This document shows, piece after piece, positions 1 to 11,177 of a stretch of DNA of 46,070 nucleotides (positions within the stretch are counted from its first letter, which is position 1; each line of letters begins with the position of its first letter). This stretch comes from Clostridiales bacterium Firm_10 (lineage in GTDB: Bacteria > Bacillota > Clostridia > Christensenellales > Aristaeellaceae): contig LVAP01000093.1 of the NCBI GenBank assembly GCA_001603025.1, positions 1-46,070 on the forward strand, written 5' to 3'. The notes beneath the pieces were generated by a model that worked only from the letters and a program-made list of their open reading frames with translations, searched no databases and was not told the DNA's origin. Position numbers and translations under genes: made by a program.

Positions 1-1
1 G

Positions 2-2449
2 TCCGGCGGCGAGCGCTATGTCGGTTTCTACGACGAGACCGCAGAAAAACTCATGAACCGCCGCGTGATGGAGGGCCGCATGCCCGAGACGGCGGGAGAA
101 CTGGCCGTGAATCAGGACGTGCTGGAATTCCTGCGCACCGACGCGAAGGTGGGCGACGAGATCAGCCTCGAGCTCACGCCCATCGACGGCGTTTCCGAGA
201 CGCGGCGCTTCACCCTGGTGGGCGTTCTGATGGATCAGTCGCTGGACACGTATATAAGGCGATATGGCGGCGGGCTGGTCATGGCGATGCCCGTGCTGCT
301 GACCTGCGCGGAGGAACCCGCCTTCGCCACAGGCCGCGCGGCGGTTCACCGGGTGATGACGCTGGCGAAAGGCGCGACGCGCGCCCAGACGATGAAGGAT
401 ACTTGGGAAAAATACGATAACCGCCTGTACACCGTTTACACGGACGGTCACCTGTCAGACTATTACGACGTGCTCAACGAGCTGATCGATCTGATCGACG
501 CTACGATGCTGGTGGTGATCCTGCTGGGCCTGTCGCTGGCGCTGTGCGCGGGCGTGGGCGTGGCGCAGGCCATGGAGGGGCAGCTTACCAGACGCGTGGA
601 GGAAATCGGCATGCTGCGGGCCGTGGGGGCCACCCGGCGTCAGATCCGGCGCGTCTTTGGGCGGCAGACCTGGCTTCTCGCCCTCATTCTCGCGCCGTTC
701 TCTCTGGCCGCGGGCTGCGCCTTCGCCTGGGGCCTGTCGCTGCTGCTGCCGGAAACCATCCTGTTCAGGCCGACCTGGGCCGTGCTGGCGCCCATGCTGG
801 TTCTTTCCGTTGCCTGCATTTTCCTGAGCTCCAGCCTGCCCCTCAGGCGCGCCTCGCGCATCATGCCCATGAGCGTCATCCGCGACACGCGGCTTTTGCG
901 CAGGGCGAAGCGCGTGAAGAGCCAGATGAGCTTCAAGCCCGCCTGGCTGCTGGCGAAGCGGCAGACGCGGCTGTATCCCACGCGGCAAATCGGCGCGGCG
1001 CTCATGGCGGCGCTGACGCTGTTCTGCGCGGGCATCGGCGTGCTGGGCATGGCGAGTCTCATGAAGGGGACCGGCACAGAGTACGATTATTCAATCTACA
1101 ATCAGAGCTTCGATTGGATCAATCCGCAGTTCTCCGACTGGGACGCCCCGGGCCGCTTTCTCACCGAGGGCGATTTGGCCCAGCTGCGCTCGCTGCCGCG
1201 CGTGCGGGCCGTGAGCACCCAGCGGCATATGACTGTGACGCTGCTGGCGGACGAGGCCGCAGACTACCTCTCCTATACCAATCCTTATCTGGCCGGGGAG
1301 GATGTATCCGTACGCGCCGGCTGGTATGAGGGACAGGATGATGGTATAACGCGCCGGCGGGCCGATTTGGCGCGGGCATATCTGAACACGGATAAGGTGC
1401 TGGCGGAATACCCGCTCAGTGTCGCCGCGCTGGCGCCGGAAGCAGTCGATCTCCTGCGGGAACGGGTGGTCGATGGCCATGTGGATGTGGACGCGCTGGA
1501 CGCGGGCCGCGAGGTGCTGGTGTACGCGCCCACGATCATCCGCACCGAGGACGGCAAGGGCGGTATGAGAGAGGGCACGGATTATGAAACGCGGCGGCTG
1601 GCGCCGGGCGAAAAAGTGACCCGACGCTGGGAAAACGATTTCTTCCATGCGGGTGACGCGCTGGATTTCGTGCAGCTGGTCGGCGAGGGCGCGTTGGAAG
1701 AGATGCTCGAGATGAGCGTTAACGACGGCGGTGACGAGGACTACGCGGCCTGGCTGGAGCGCTGCGAGCGCCGCGACGTCCATGTGACCGTGGGCGCGGT
1801 GCTGAACGCGGGCAAGGGGTACAATGAGCTGCTGTCCTTCTACGGCAACAGCTGCCTTGTCACCACCGAGAAGGGCATGAGGGCGCTGGGCCTGCGCCCC
1901 AGGCAGTATTATAAGATCGAAATATACCTGGACGGCGACGTGGACGATGAGACCGGCGAATACCTGAGCGCCCGCGTGCACGCCATCGCCGCCCGCGCCG
2001 AGGACGCCTACGTGTACGACGGCGTGGCCTTCGCCCGCGCGCGGCGCAGGGAGATGGCGCAGACCATGCTGGCCTTCGTGGCCATGACGCTGATGTTCTT
2101 CGGCGTGACGGTGGGCATGGTGAGCGGCAACGCCTCACGCCGCATACGCGCCGACCAGCGCATGATCGGCACGCTGCGGGCCGTGGGCGCTGATCGACGG
2201 GTACTCATGAAGTGCTATGGCGCGCAGATCGGCGCGGGGTTAATCGCCGGGCTTGCGGCGGCGCTCATCATCGTGACGCTCCTCATGACGCTGGTGATGT
2301 ACGACGTGCCCGCAGGCACCATGGCCCTCGCCCTGGGCACGATGATCGTCCTGGCCGCGCTGTGCCTCATCTGCTGCTTCCTGGCCCTGCGCCTGAGCCT
2401 GCGGGAGACATTGAACAAGAGCATTGTGGAAAACATCAGAGAGCTGTGA
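2..2449 (+). CDS. FtsX/MacB-type ABC transporter permease (5' end outside window)
   Basis: The frame is open from base 2, with no stop before the first internal ATG at 53, so the gene begins upstream of the window and about 815 residues are visible. It shows the two-module layout of large FtsX-like permeases. An extracytoplasmic MacB-like region is followed by three hydrophobic segments (about residues 148-171, 207-231 and 240-262 counted from the ATG at 53). A fourth segment near 313-334 is followed by a long polar loop, and three more segments end the protein (about 670-798). The motif EEIGMLRAVGATRRQI after helix 1 recurs as MIGTLRAVGADRRVL in the second module, as expected for duplicated FtsX domains. 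The family works with a separate ATPase in export, lipoprotein release or cell-envelope signalling; that ATPase is probably upstream, outside the window. The substrate cannot be told. Confidence 0.85.
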   Translation, partial: SGGERYVGFYDETAEKLMNRRVMEGRMPETAGELAVNQDVLEFLRTDAKVGDEISLELTPIDGVSETRRFTLVGVLMDQSLDTYIRRYGGGLVMAMPVLLTCAEEPAFATGRAAVHRVMTLAKGATRAQTMKDTWEKYDNRLYTVYTDGHLSDYYDVLNELIDLIDATMLVVILLGLSLALCAGVGVAQAMEGQLTRRVEEIGMLRAVGATRRQIRRVFGRQTWLLALILAPFSLAAGCAFAWGLSLLLPETILFRPTWAVLAPMLVLSVACIFLSSSLPLRRASRIMPMSVIRDTRLLRRAKRVKSQMSFKPAWLLAKRQTRLYPTRQIGAALMAALTLFCAGIGVLGMASLMKGTGTEYDYSIYNQSFDWINPQFSDWDAPGRFLTEGDLAQLRSLPRVRAVSTQRHMTVTLLADEAADYLSYTNPYLAGEDVSVRAGWYEGQDDGITRRRADLARAYLNTDKVLAEYPLSVAALAPEAVDLLRERVVDGHVDVDALDAGREVLVYAPTIIRTEDGKGGMREGTDYETRRLAPGEKVTRRWENDFFHAGDALDFVQLVGEGALEEMLEMSVNDGGDEDYAAWLERCERRDVHVTVGAVLNAGKGYNELLSFYGNSCLVTTEKGMRALGLRPRQYYKIEIYLDGDVDDETGEYLSARVHAIAARAEDAYVYDGVAFARARRREMAQTMLAFVAMTLMFFGVTVGMVSGNASRRIRADQRMIGTLRAVGADRRVLMKCYGAQIGAGLIAGLAAALIIVTLLMTLVMYDVPAGTMALALGTMIVLAALCLICCFLALRLSLRETLNKSIVENIREL

Positions 2450-2470
2450 TAAATGGCTGGAGGCATGAAT

Positions 2471-3730
2471 ATGAAACGTCTTATCATCGCCTTGCTTGCG
2501 GCGCTCCTTCTCCCCGCGTGCGCCCTGGCGGAGGACTTCACGCTGGAGGAGAAGAAAATACTGCAGGGGATGGACCGGTCCTGGCAGCAGGGCTACGAAC
2601 CCACGGTGGAAAACGGGCGGGTGAACATCCTGCTGCCGCTGACGTCTGAGAAGGCCGGGGGTAAAATTACCGCGATGCTGGCCCTGCGGGACGCGGAGAC
2701 CTCGCCGTTCGCCACGGAGGATCTGACCGCGGAGTGCTGGAAGAACGAGGGACTGTATGCCCTGCGGCTGCGCCTGCCGCTGGTGGGCGGGCGGCACAGC
2801 GGCGATTATGAGGCCGTGGTGGCGGTGTCGGGCAAGGATTCGGAGGGCAACGCGCTGGGCGCCGAATATCCGGTGGTGATCCGCATCCGCGACGGGCAGA
2901 AGGACCCCATCCGCCCCGGACTCAGCGCGGTGGCGGCGGCGCTGCGCGTGGGGGAAACGGCCACGGTCGGGGCGGTGCTGACCAACACCAGCCGCTATGC
3001 CGAAATGCGCGATATCGAGCTGACCCTGTCCGACGCCGCGGGCGACATATTGCCCGCGGGCTCCGACCGGCTGTCCCTGGGGTCGCTGATGCCGGGAGAA
3101 TCGGTGCGGATCGACTATCCCGTGACCGTGAAGCCGGACGCGGCGGCGGCGCTGCACGCGCTGGCCTTCAGCCTGGGCTACACGGCCCTGGACGAGCCGC
3201 AGCGCTGGACGGAAACCTTCACCCTGCCCGTGACGCAGGAGATGCGGCTGGAGCAGGGCGGCCTGCAGTCGCCGGGCAGCGTGGTCCAGGGCGACGCGGC
3301 GGCTTTCACCCTGCCGCTGATGAACATGGGCCGCGGAGAGCTCCGGAACGTGGTGGCCACCCTCAGCCTGCCGGGCGTGGTGGAACGGCAGAGCGTGCTG
3401 GTGGGGACCATCGCGCCCGGCGAGACGAAGCAGGCCCGGCTCAGCGTGACGCCGGGCGGAGGCGCGCTGGGCGAAGTGAGCGGCGAACTGGCCGTGAGCG
3501 CGGAGGATGAATGGGGCAACGACACCGCCTTTGCCCTGCCTGTGACGCTGACCGTGGAAAAGGCGCCGGAGGAGAAGCCCGTCGAGACCACCGCGGATCT
3601 GGTGAAGGCCATGGCGCCGGGCTACGTGTGGCCGCTGGCCGGAGCGTGTCTGCTGTTGGCGATCGCCCTGATCGTTCAGGGCGCGGTCCTGCGGGGGAAG
3701 ATACACAGGCTGGAGGAGGAAAAGCTGTAG
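2471..3730 (+). CDS. Secreted, C-terminally anchored protein with CARDB/COG1361-like repeats
   Basis: It encodes 419 residues. The start at 2471 is chosen because GGAGG (2459-2463) lies 7 bases upstream; the in-frame ATGs at 2453 and 2465 lie before or against that site. The N-terminus is a signal peptide (MKRLIIALLAALLLPACALA, then EDF). The body is beta-rich, with NTSRYAEMRDIELTLSD and NMGRGELRNVVATLSLPG spaced about 100 residues apart, each followed by a proline/glycine turn. This is the pattern of CARDB/NEW3-like adhesion or S-layer-like domains. One membrane helix (about residues 390-412) and a short basic tail end the protein. It starts 21 bases after the permease stop, so the two are probably co-transcribed and this may be the extracellular partner of the exporter. 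Family assignment is by pattern only. Confidence 0.7.
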   Translation: MKRLIIALLAALLLPACALAEDFTLEEKKILQGMDRSWQQGYEPTVENGRVNILLPLTSEKAGGKITAMLALRDAETSPFATEDLTAECWKNEGLYALRLRLPLVGGRHSGDYEAVVAVSGKDSEGNALGAEYPVVIRIRDGQKDPIRPGLSAVAAALRVGETATVGAVLTNTSRYAEMRDIELTLSDAAGDILPAGSDRLSLGSLMPGESVRIDYPVTVKPDAAAALHALAFSLGYTALDEPQRWTETFTLPVTQEMRLEQGGLQSPGSVVQGDAAAFTLPLMNMGRGELRNVVATLSLPGVVERQSVLVGTIAPGETKQARLSVTPGGGALGEVSGELAVSAEDEWGNDTAFALPVTLTVEKAPEEKPVETTADLVKAMAPGYVWPLAGACLLLAIALIVQGAVLRGKIHRLEEEKL

Positions 3731-3744
3731 CGCGGCGCTGTGGA

Positions 3745-3773
3745 TTGACGATGAATAAGGCAGGTGCTATAAT
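3745..3773 (+). promoter_or_regulatory. sigma-A promoter for the TM1266-family gene
   Basis: TTGACG (3745-3750), a 17-base spacer and TATAAT (3768-3773), followed by a short leader to the gene at 3820. Confidence 0.8.
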
Positions 3774-3819
3774 GGACACGATATAGGCGAAGCGGCGCGT
3801 TTGAAAGGGAGGTCTGAAC

Positions 3820-4077
3820 ATGGAACACAGGATTGCGGTGATCGGCATTATCGTGGAGAATTACGACTCGGTGGAAAAGCTGAACGGCCTGCTGCACGAC
3901 TACGCGGAGTACATCGTGGGCCGCATGGGCATTCCCTACAAGGCCCGGCACGTGAACATTATCAGCGTGGCGGTGGACGCCCCCCAGGATGTCATCAGCG
4001 CCATGGCAGGCAAAATCGGCATGCTGGAGGGCATCAGCGCCAAGGCGGCGTACTCCGGCAAGGTTTTCGAGGAATGA
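3820..4077 (+). CDS. TM1266-family iron-only hydrogenase system putative regulator
   Basis: This 85-residue protein has the ACT/NikR-C-like ferredoxin fold pattern of the TM1266 family. The N-terminal strand is RIAVIGIIVEN, the family-typical NxYDSVEKLNGLLHDYAEYIVGRMGIPY helix follows, then the strand VNIISVAVDAP and a C-terminal GKIGMLEGISAKAAYSG. Full length matches the family (80-90 residues). It is annotated in anaerobes as a putative regulator tied to [FeFe]-hydrogenase maturation genes, with no biochemical role settled. GGGAGG lies 8-9 bases before the ATG. It has its own promoter and terminator and is a single-gene unit; no hydrogenase or HydEFG gene is present in the window. Confidence 0.85.
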   Translation: MEHRIAVIGIIVENYDSVEKLNGLLHDYAEYIVGRMGIPYKARHVNIISVAVDAPQDVISAMAGKIGMLEGISAKAAYSGKVFEE

Positions 4078-4083
4078 AATAAC

Positions 4084-4110
4084 AAAAAAGCGGGTGGCCC
4101 CGCTTTTTTT
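4084..4110 (+). terminator. Intrinsic terminator after the TM1266-family gene
   Basis: An AAAAAAGCGGG / CCCGC plus T-run hairpin with a TGGC loop and seven T's, beginning 6 bases after the stop codon. Confidence 0.9.
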
Positions 4111-4243
4111 ATGCAATTGGGCTGTTTTGTCCGTTTTCTTTTCAGGCGGCGTCTGCCATACTGGTTTCCGACGCGCAGGGGTTGCTCCACGCCGGTGAAG
4201 GCGGAAACATGTTAACGATTGTGTTTCAATTTCGGATAGACCC

Positions 4244-4272
4244 TTGCACTGACCTGGAATATCGTATATAAT
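4244..4272 (+). promoter_or_regulatory. sigma-A promoter of the ATP synthase operon
   Basis: TTGCAC (4244-4249), a 17-base spacer and TATAAT (4267-4272). It is the only strong promoter seen before the nine atp genes. The stretch 4111-4243 between the preceding terminator and this promoter holds nothing recognisable. Confidence 0.8.
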
Positions 4273-4354
4273 CAATATAAAATAGGTGAAGAATGAGTTC
4301 GGGCCGCTGGAATCCGGCGGCCTCAGGTTGTGCGGAGAAGGAGGTGCGCTTGCT

Positions 4355-4774
4355 TTGAAGCTCCAGATGGCGGTCGTCCAGGAGACGCGGCGCATTGCCG
4401 TCGGCACGGCCATCCTGTGCGCAGTCATGCTGCTGGTGTTTCTGCTCATCGGCCGGATGACGTGGCAGGTGGCGCTGGGCGCGCTGGTCGGTTATGCCGC
4501 GGCCGTGGGCAACTTCTTCGTGATGGCACTGGACGTGCAGCGTCTGATGGACGGCATTGATCCGAACGAAGACGGAGCGGTCAAGCGGGCCAAGGCGACA
4601 ATGCGCCTCTCCTACAACCGGCGCATGATCGTGATGGTGCTCCTGCTCGGCGCGGCCATTTATTTTCTGCAGGCCAGCTGGATCACCACGCTCCTGCCGC
4701 TCACCTTCCCGCGCATCGTCATCAAGACATGGCAGTTCATACAAAATCGGAAGTCCAAAGGAAGTGAAGCCTGA
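4355..4774 (+). CDS. atpI: ATP synthase subunit I (AtpI/Atp1-like)
   Basis: A small membrane protein with four hydrophobic segments, at the head of the atp operon, where the F1Fo assembly and ion-uptake helper AtpI sits in Firmicutes. The TTG at 4355 is preferred as start because AAGGAGG (4338-4344) lies 10 bases upstream, giving 139 residues beginning MKLQMAVVQETRRIAVG. A GTG at 4286 would add 23 residues without a ribosome site. The segment GALVGYAAAVGNFFVMALDV resembles the conserved second helix of AtpI proteins. The stop overlaps the atpB start (ATGA), implying translational coupling. Confidence 0.75.
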   Translation: MKLQMAVVQETRRIAVGTAILCAVMLLVFLLIGRMTWQVALGALVGYAAAVGNFFVMALDVQRLMDGIDPNEDGAVKRAKATMRLSYNRRMIVMVLLLGAAIYFLQASWITTLLPLTFPRIVIKTWQFIQNRKSKGSEA

Positions 4775-5505
4775 TGGAGGTCAACGGCGCCAGAATAGTT
4801 TATCAGAACGACTGGTTTCTGCTGTCCGGCTCGGTGGTGACCACGTGGATCGTCATGGCGGTCATCACGCTTCTGTGCATATTTCTCACGCGGAATCTGA
4901 AGGTGCATGCCACCAGCAGGCGGCAGATCATTGCCGAATTCCTGGTGAAGTCGGCCAATAACCTGGTGAGAGCCAACATGGGCGAGCGGTTCAGCAGCTA
5001 CGCGCCGCTGGCCGCCTCGGTGCTGGCCATCAGCGTGTGTTGCAGCCTGTCAAGCCTTTTGGGCGCGTTTCCTCCCACCGGCGATCTCTCCACGACACTG
5101 GGCTGGGCACTGGTGATTTTCACGCTCATCACATACTGGAAGATCAAATCCGGCGGCATCGGGAAATACCTGAAGGGATACCTGGATCCCATTCCTGTGA
5201 TGCTGCCCATCAACATCATCGGCGAGGTGATGACGCCCGTTTCGATGGCCTTCCGTCATTATGGCAACATTGCTTCCGGCATGATTATTTCCATGCTGGT
5301 ATACTCGGCGCTGGCGGGCCTCTCCGCCACGGTGCTGGGCGCGATACCCGGCGTGGCCGGGAAGATACTCAGCGGCGTGCCGATCTTTCAGGTGGGTATT
5401 CCGGCCATCCTGTCGATCTACTTCGATCTGTTTTCCAGTGGCATTCAGGCGTTCATCTTCTGCACGCTGATGATGGTCAACATCAAACTGGCGGCGGAGG
5501 GTTGA
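4774..5505 (+). CDS. atpB: F1Fo ATP synthase subunit a
   Basis: 243 residues with five to six hydrophobic segments. The conserved stator motif is MAFRHYGN with the essential arginine at residue 161, which faces the ion-binding glutamate of the c-ring. An earlier NIIGEVMTPVS and the C-terminal IQAFIFCTLMMVNIKLAAEG are family-typical. It forms the two ion half-channels of Fo with the c-ring. It overlaps atpI by four bases and is followed by atpE after 39 bases. Confidence 0.97.
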   Translation: MEVNGARIVYQNDWFLLSGSVVTTWIVMAVITLLCIFLTRNLKVHATSRRQIIAEFLVKSANNLVRANMGERFSSYAPLAASVLAISVCCSLSSLLGAFPPTGDLSTTLGWALVIFTLITYWKIKSGGIGKYLKGYLDPIPVMLPINIIGEVMTPVSMAFRHYGNIASGMIISMLVYSALAGLSATVLGAIPGVAGKILSGVPIFQVGIPAILSIYFDLFSSGIQAFIFCTLMMVNIKLAAEG

Positions 5506-5808
<303 letters not shown>

Positions 5809-5833
5809 GCATCGCAAACGGAGGAATAAGGAC

Positions 5834-6340
5834 ATGAATGGGGTGCAGGAGTTTTTCTCAATTGTCCCCTGGACGATTATCTTTCAATACTGCAACCTGC
5901 TGATCCTCTGCCTGCTCGTGAAGAAGTTCCTCTTCAAGCCCGTCATGAATGTGCTCAACCAGCGCCAGGCGGAGATCGACGGCATCTATGACGCCGCCAA
6001 CAAGGATCGCGCCCTCGCGGCCGAGCTGAAGCAGGATTACGACCGGCACATGTCCGGCGCGCGCGAGGAGGCCGACCAGCTGATGCGCTCCGCTCTCGAG
6101 TCCGCAAATCGTCGCGGCGACGCCATTCTCGGCGACGCGCAGGCGCAGGCCGCGAATATGATCCGCCGCGCGGAGAGCGAGATCGAACAGGAACGCGTGA
6201 AGGCGTTCTCCGAGGTGAAAAAGCAGCTGTCCGGCATGGCGGTGGATATCGCCGAGCAGATGGTCAGCCGCGAAATCAACGCGGAGGACCAGGACAGGCT
6301 GGTGGATGAATTTATCCGAAACGCGGGTGACAAGGCATGA
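5834..6340 (+). CDS. atpF: F1Fo ATP synthase subunit b
   Basis: 168 residues. One N-terminal membrane helix (about 13-33, IIFQYCNLLILCLLVKKFLF) is followed by a long charged, Ala/Glu/Arg-rich helix (about 45-150) that forms the peripheral stalk dimer, then a short C-terminal region that binds subunit delta. KKFLFKPVMNVLNQRQAEID is the usual b-subunit hinge. GGAGG precedes the ATG, and the 3' end overlaps atpH by four bases. Confidence 0.95.
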   Translation: MNGVQEFFSIVPWTIIFQYCNLLILCLLVKKFLFKPVMNVLNQRQAEIDGIYDAANKDRALAAELKQDYDRHMSGAREEADQLMRSALESANRRGDAILGDAQAQAANMIRRAESEIEQERVKAFSEVKKQLSGMAVDIAEQMVSREINAEDQDRLVDEFIRNAGDKA

Positions 6341-6873
6341 CGGAGCTGGCCAGAGAATACGGCGAGGGGCTTTTTGACCTGGCGAAGGAAGAAAAGCTGC
6401 TTGATCCGATTCACGAGGAGCTGGACGCGCTGCGCGGGATCCTGCGCGGCGAGCCGCGCTATGTCCGTTTGCTGCAGTCGCACGCGCTCACAAAGGCGGA
6501 GCGGCTGGGCATACTGGATGAATCCCTCCGCGGACGGGTTCACACCTATGTGCTGAACTTCATGAAGCTGCTGCTGGAGCGCGGCGCGCTCAATGAGTTT
6601 CCGGACTGCGCGCGTTATTTCCACCAGCGCTGGCTGGAGGAGAAGGGTGTCGTCGAGGCGCACGTCACCACGGCTTCCCCGCTGACGGACGCGCAGAGGG
6701 CAGCGCTCTCGCGCCGGCTGCGCGAAATCTCCGGCAAGGAGATCGAGCTGCTGGTGTCCGTGGATCCCGCCGTCATGGGCGGCCTGCGGGTGGACATGGA
6801 AGGGCATCGCTATGACAATACCATCCGCCACAGGCTTGACCTCATGCGCCGCCATCTCTCGGAGGACGCGTGA
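6337..6873 (+). CDS. atpH: F1Fo ATP synthase subunit delta
   Basis: 178 residues of the OSCP/delta family, which caps F1 and joins it to the b stalk. The N-terminal helical domain (about 1-105) begins ELAREYGEGLFDLAKEEKLL. The C-terminal part holds the conserved VDPAVMGGLRVDMEGHRYDN, close to the family signature for delta (D-P-x-x-x-G-G). Start and upstream stop overlap as ATGA, so it is coupled to atpF. A 46-base gap follows before atpA. Confidence 0.95.
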   Translation: MTELAREYGEGLFDLAKEEKLLDPIHEELDALRGILRGEPRYVRLLQSHALTKAERLGILDESLRGRVHTYVLNFMKLLLERGALNEFPDCARYFHQRWLEEKGVVEAHVTTASPLTDAQRAALSRRLREISGKEIELLVSVDPAVMGGLRVDMEGHRYDNTIRHRLDLMRRHLSEDA

Positions 6874-6919
6874 GCCGGAGCACCGCCGGCGTTAACCAGA
6901 ATGAAAGAAGGCTGACAGG

Positions 6920-8446
6920 ATGCAATTGAGGCCCGAGGAAATATCGAAAATCATCAAGGACCAGATCAGGCATTACGAGCAGAAAATCGACCAGAGCGAA
7001 ACCGGCACGGTGCTCATGATCGGCGACGGCATCGCGCGCGTTTCCGGCCTGGAGAAGTGTATGGCCAATGAGCTCGTCCGCTTCGGCAACGGCGCTTACG
7101 GCATGGCGCTGAACCTGGAGGAGAACTCCGTGGCCGTCGTCATGCTGGGCAGCGACGCGGGCATCGAGGAAGGCGACACCGTGGAGCGCACGGGCCGCGT
7201 GGTTTCCGTCCCTGTGGGCGAGAAGCTGATCGGCCGCGTGGTGGACGCGCTGGGCCAACCGGTCGACGGCAAGGGCCCGATCGAGGCCGAAGACCACTGG
7301 GCCATCGAACGCCAGGCGCCCGGCATCATCGTGAGAAAGAGCGTGTCCGTGCCGCTGCAGACGGGTATCAAGGCCATCGACAGCATGATCCCCATTGGCC
7401 GCGGCCAGCGCGAGCTCATCATCGGCGACCGGCAGACCGGCAAAACCACCATCGCCGTGGACACCATCCTCAACCAGAAGGGCAAGGACGTGGTGTGCAT
7501 TTACGTGGCTATCGGCCAGAAGCGCTCGACCGTGGCGCGGCTGGTGGAGCAGCTGGGCGAAGCCGGCGCGCTGGATTATACCATCGTCGTGTCCGCGACG
7601 GCCAGCGAGTTGGCGCCGCTGCAGTACATCGCCCCCTATTCCGGCTGCACCATCGGCGAGTACTTCATGAAGCAGGGCCGGGACGTGCTGATCGTTTACG
7701 ACGATCTTTCCAAGCATGCCGTGGCGTATCGCGCGCTGTCGCTGCTCATTCGCCGCCCGCCGGGCCGCGAGGCGTATCCGGGCGATGTGTTCTATCTGCA
7801 TTCGCGCCTGCTGGAGCGCGCGGCCCGCATCGCTCCCGAGTACGGCGGCGGCTCCCTGACGGCGCTGCCCATCATCGAGACCCAGGCGGGCGATGTGTCG
7901 GCCTACATTCCGACCAACGTCATTTCCATCACGGACGGGCAGATCTTCCTGGAAACCGAGATGTTCCACGCGGGCATCATGCCGGCTGTGAACCCCGGCA
8001 TCTCCGTATCGCGCGTGGGCGGCAACGCCCAGATCAAGGCCATGAAGAAGGTGGCCGGCACGCTGAAGCTGATCTACAGCCAGTACAGAGAGCTGCAGGC
8101 CTTTGCGCAGTTTGGCTCCGACCTGGACGCCGATACCAAGGCCCGCCTGAATCAGGGCGAGCGCATCGTGGCCGTGCTCAAGCAGAACCACTCCGCGCCG
8201 GTGGATGTCGAAAACCAGGTGTGCATCCTGTATGCCGTGATCCACAATTACCTGAACGACGTGCCGGTGAACCTCATTCCCGAGTACGAGCGGGGGCTGT
8301 ATGAGCGCATGGCTGCGCAGCACGCGGCTGTGCTGGACGGCATCCGCACGACGGGCGCGCTGTCCGGCGAGCATGAGGAGGAACTGGCAGCGGCGCTCGA
8401 GGCCTACACCGCGGATTTTCTCAAGCAGGACGGGCAGGAGGGTTAA
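6920..8446 (+). CDS. atpA: F1Fo ATP synthase subunit alpha
   Basis: 508 residues, normal length. The N-terminal beta-barrel domain is followed by the nucleotide-binding domain with P-loop GDRQTGKTT starting near residue 169. [13 protein letters not shown] and [14 protein letters not shown] are the family signature, and the C-terminal helical bundle is complete. Alpha carries the regulatory, non-catalytic nucleotide sites. The N-terminal segment [13 protein letters not shown] is the usual delta-binding helix. Confidence 0.98.
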   Translation: MQLRPEEISKIIKDQIRHYEQKIDQSETGTVLMIGDGIARVSGLEKCMANELVRFGNGAYGMALNLEENSVAVVMLGSDAGIEEGDTVERTGRVVSVPVGEKLIGRVVDALGQPVDGKGPIEAEDHWAIERQAPGIIVRKSVSVPLQTGIKAIDSMIPIGRGQRELIIGDRQTGKTTIAVDTILNQKGKDVVCIYVAIGQKRSTVARLVEQLGEAGALDYTIVVSATASELAPLQYIAPYSGCTIGEYFMKQGRDVLIVYDDLSKHAVAYRALSLLIRRPPGREAYPGDVFYLHSRLLERAARIAPEYGGGSLTALPIIETQAGDVSAYIPTNVISITDGQIFLETEMFHAGIMPAVNPGISVSRVGGNAQIKAMKKVAGTLKLIYSQYRELQAFAQFGSDLDADTKARLNQGERIVAVLKQNHSAPVDVENQVCILYAVIHNYLNDVPVNLIPEYERGLYERMAAQHAAVLDGIRTTGALSGEHEEELAAALEAYTADFLKQDGQEG

Positions 8447-8449
8447 CGC

Positions 8450-9289
8450 ATGGCCGGAGCATCGATGAAGGATATAAAGCTCCGCATACGCAGCGTTGAG
8501 AGCACCCGGCAGATCACCTCGGCCATGCAGCTGGTGGCGGGCAGCAAGCTTCGGCGCGCACGCCAGCGCATGGAGGATACGCGGCCTTACATGACCGCCG
8601 CGCGGGAGGTCCTGGCCGACATCGCCGCGCACAGAGACGTATCCTCGCCCTTTTTCACGCGGCGCGACGAGGCGGCGCAGTGCGTTGTGGCCATCGCGGG
8701 AGACCGCGGCCTGGCCGGGCACTACAACGCCGCTGTGTTCAGCCTGGCAGACGGGCCCATTGCGGCCGGCGCGCAGGTGCTGCCCATCGGCAAGAAGGCG
8801 GTGGACCGCTACGCGCGGCGCGGCGCTACGCTGCTGAGCGCGGATTACCTCCGGGCTGAGCGCATTACGCCGGCGGATTGCCGGACGATGGCGACCCGCC
8901 TGATCGAGGGCTTCCTGCGCGGCGATTACGGCCGGGTAACGCTGATCGGCACCACATTCGTGTCCGCCATGACCCAGGAAGCCTTCACGACGGAGCTGCT
9001 GCCGGTGACGGCGGACCAGCTGGGCGAAGCCCCGCACGGGCAGATGCTCATGGAGCCCGCCCCCGGCGCGCTGCTCCGGGCCGTCATGCCGGATTATCTG
9101 GCGGGCTGCCTGTTCGCCGCGGTGTGCGATGCCGTGGCCTGCGAAATGGCCTCGCGGCGCAACGCGATGGATTCCGCCACGAAGAACGCGGAGCAGATGA
9201 TCAGCGACCTGAGCCTCAGCTACAACCGCGCGCGCCAGAGCTCGATCACGCAGGAGATTACCGAAATTGTGGCAGGCGCGGAGCATTAA
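8450..9289 (+). CDS. atpG: F1Fo ATP synthase subunit gamma
   Basis: 279 residues forming the central rotating shaft. The N-terminal coiled-coil helix contains IKLRIRSVESTRQITSAMQLVAGSKL-type sequence, and the C-terminal partner helix contains ASRRNAMDSATKNAEQMI and the terminal NRARQSSITQEITEIVAGA. AGGAGGG (8436-8442) lies 7 bases before the ATG at 8450, supporting that start over the in-frame ATG at 8465. It begins 3 bases after the atpA stop. Confidence 0.97.
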   Translation: MAGASMKDIKLRIRSVESTRQITSAMQLVAGSKLRRARQRMEDTRPYMTAAREVLADIAAHRDVSSPFFTRRDEAAQCVVAIAGDRGLAGHYNAAVFSLADGPIAAGAQVLPIGKKAVDRYARRGATLLSADYLRAERITPADCRTMATRLIEGFLRGDYGRVTLIGTTFVSAMTQEAFTTELLPVTADQLGEAPHGQMLMEPAPGALLRAVMPDYLAGCLFAAVCDAVACEMASRRNAMDSATKNAEQMISDLSLSYNRARQSSITQEITEIVAGAEH

Positions 9290-10977
<1,688 letters not shown>

Positions 10978-11007
10978 CCGGGCGCGCAGGCGAAAACACA
11001 GAAACAT

Positions 11008-11037
11008 GGAGAGGGCCGAGAGCCCTCTCCTGTTTTA
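11008..11037 (+). terminator. Intrinsic terminator of the ATP synthase operon
   Basis: Nine-base-pair stem GGAGAGGGC / GCCCTCTCC with a 5-base loop, followed by TGTTTTA. Confidence 0.85.
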
Positions 11038-11103
11038 TGCCAGGCGCAGGTCATGGCGGCGCGCTTTGCTGCGATCAAAATTTACAGAAGCAGGAAATTT
11101 TCA

Positions 11104-11132
11104 TTGATTTAACGTTGATAAAGGTATATAAT
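11104..11132 (+). promoter_or_regulatory. sigma-A promoter for relQ-like gene
   Basis: TTGATT (11104-11109), a 17-base spacer and TATAAT (11127-11132). Confidence 0.8.
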
Positions 11133-11177
11133 AAACAGGGACGGCAGAGGCCGGCCTGCTGAAAGGAGGGATGACAG

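Noticed and set aside
4111..4243. Gap before the atp promoter as a possible small gene or riboswitch.
   Set aside because: No ORF with a ribosome site, no strong paired structure and no known riboswitch core could be seen.
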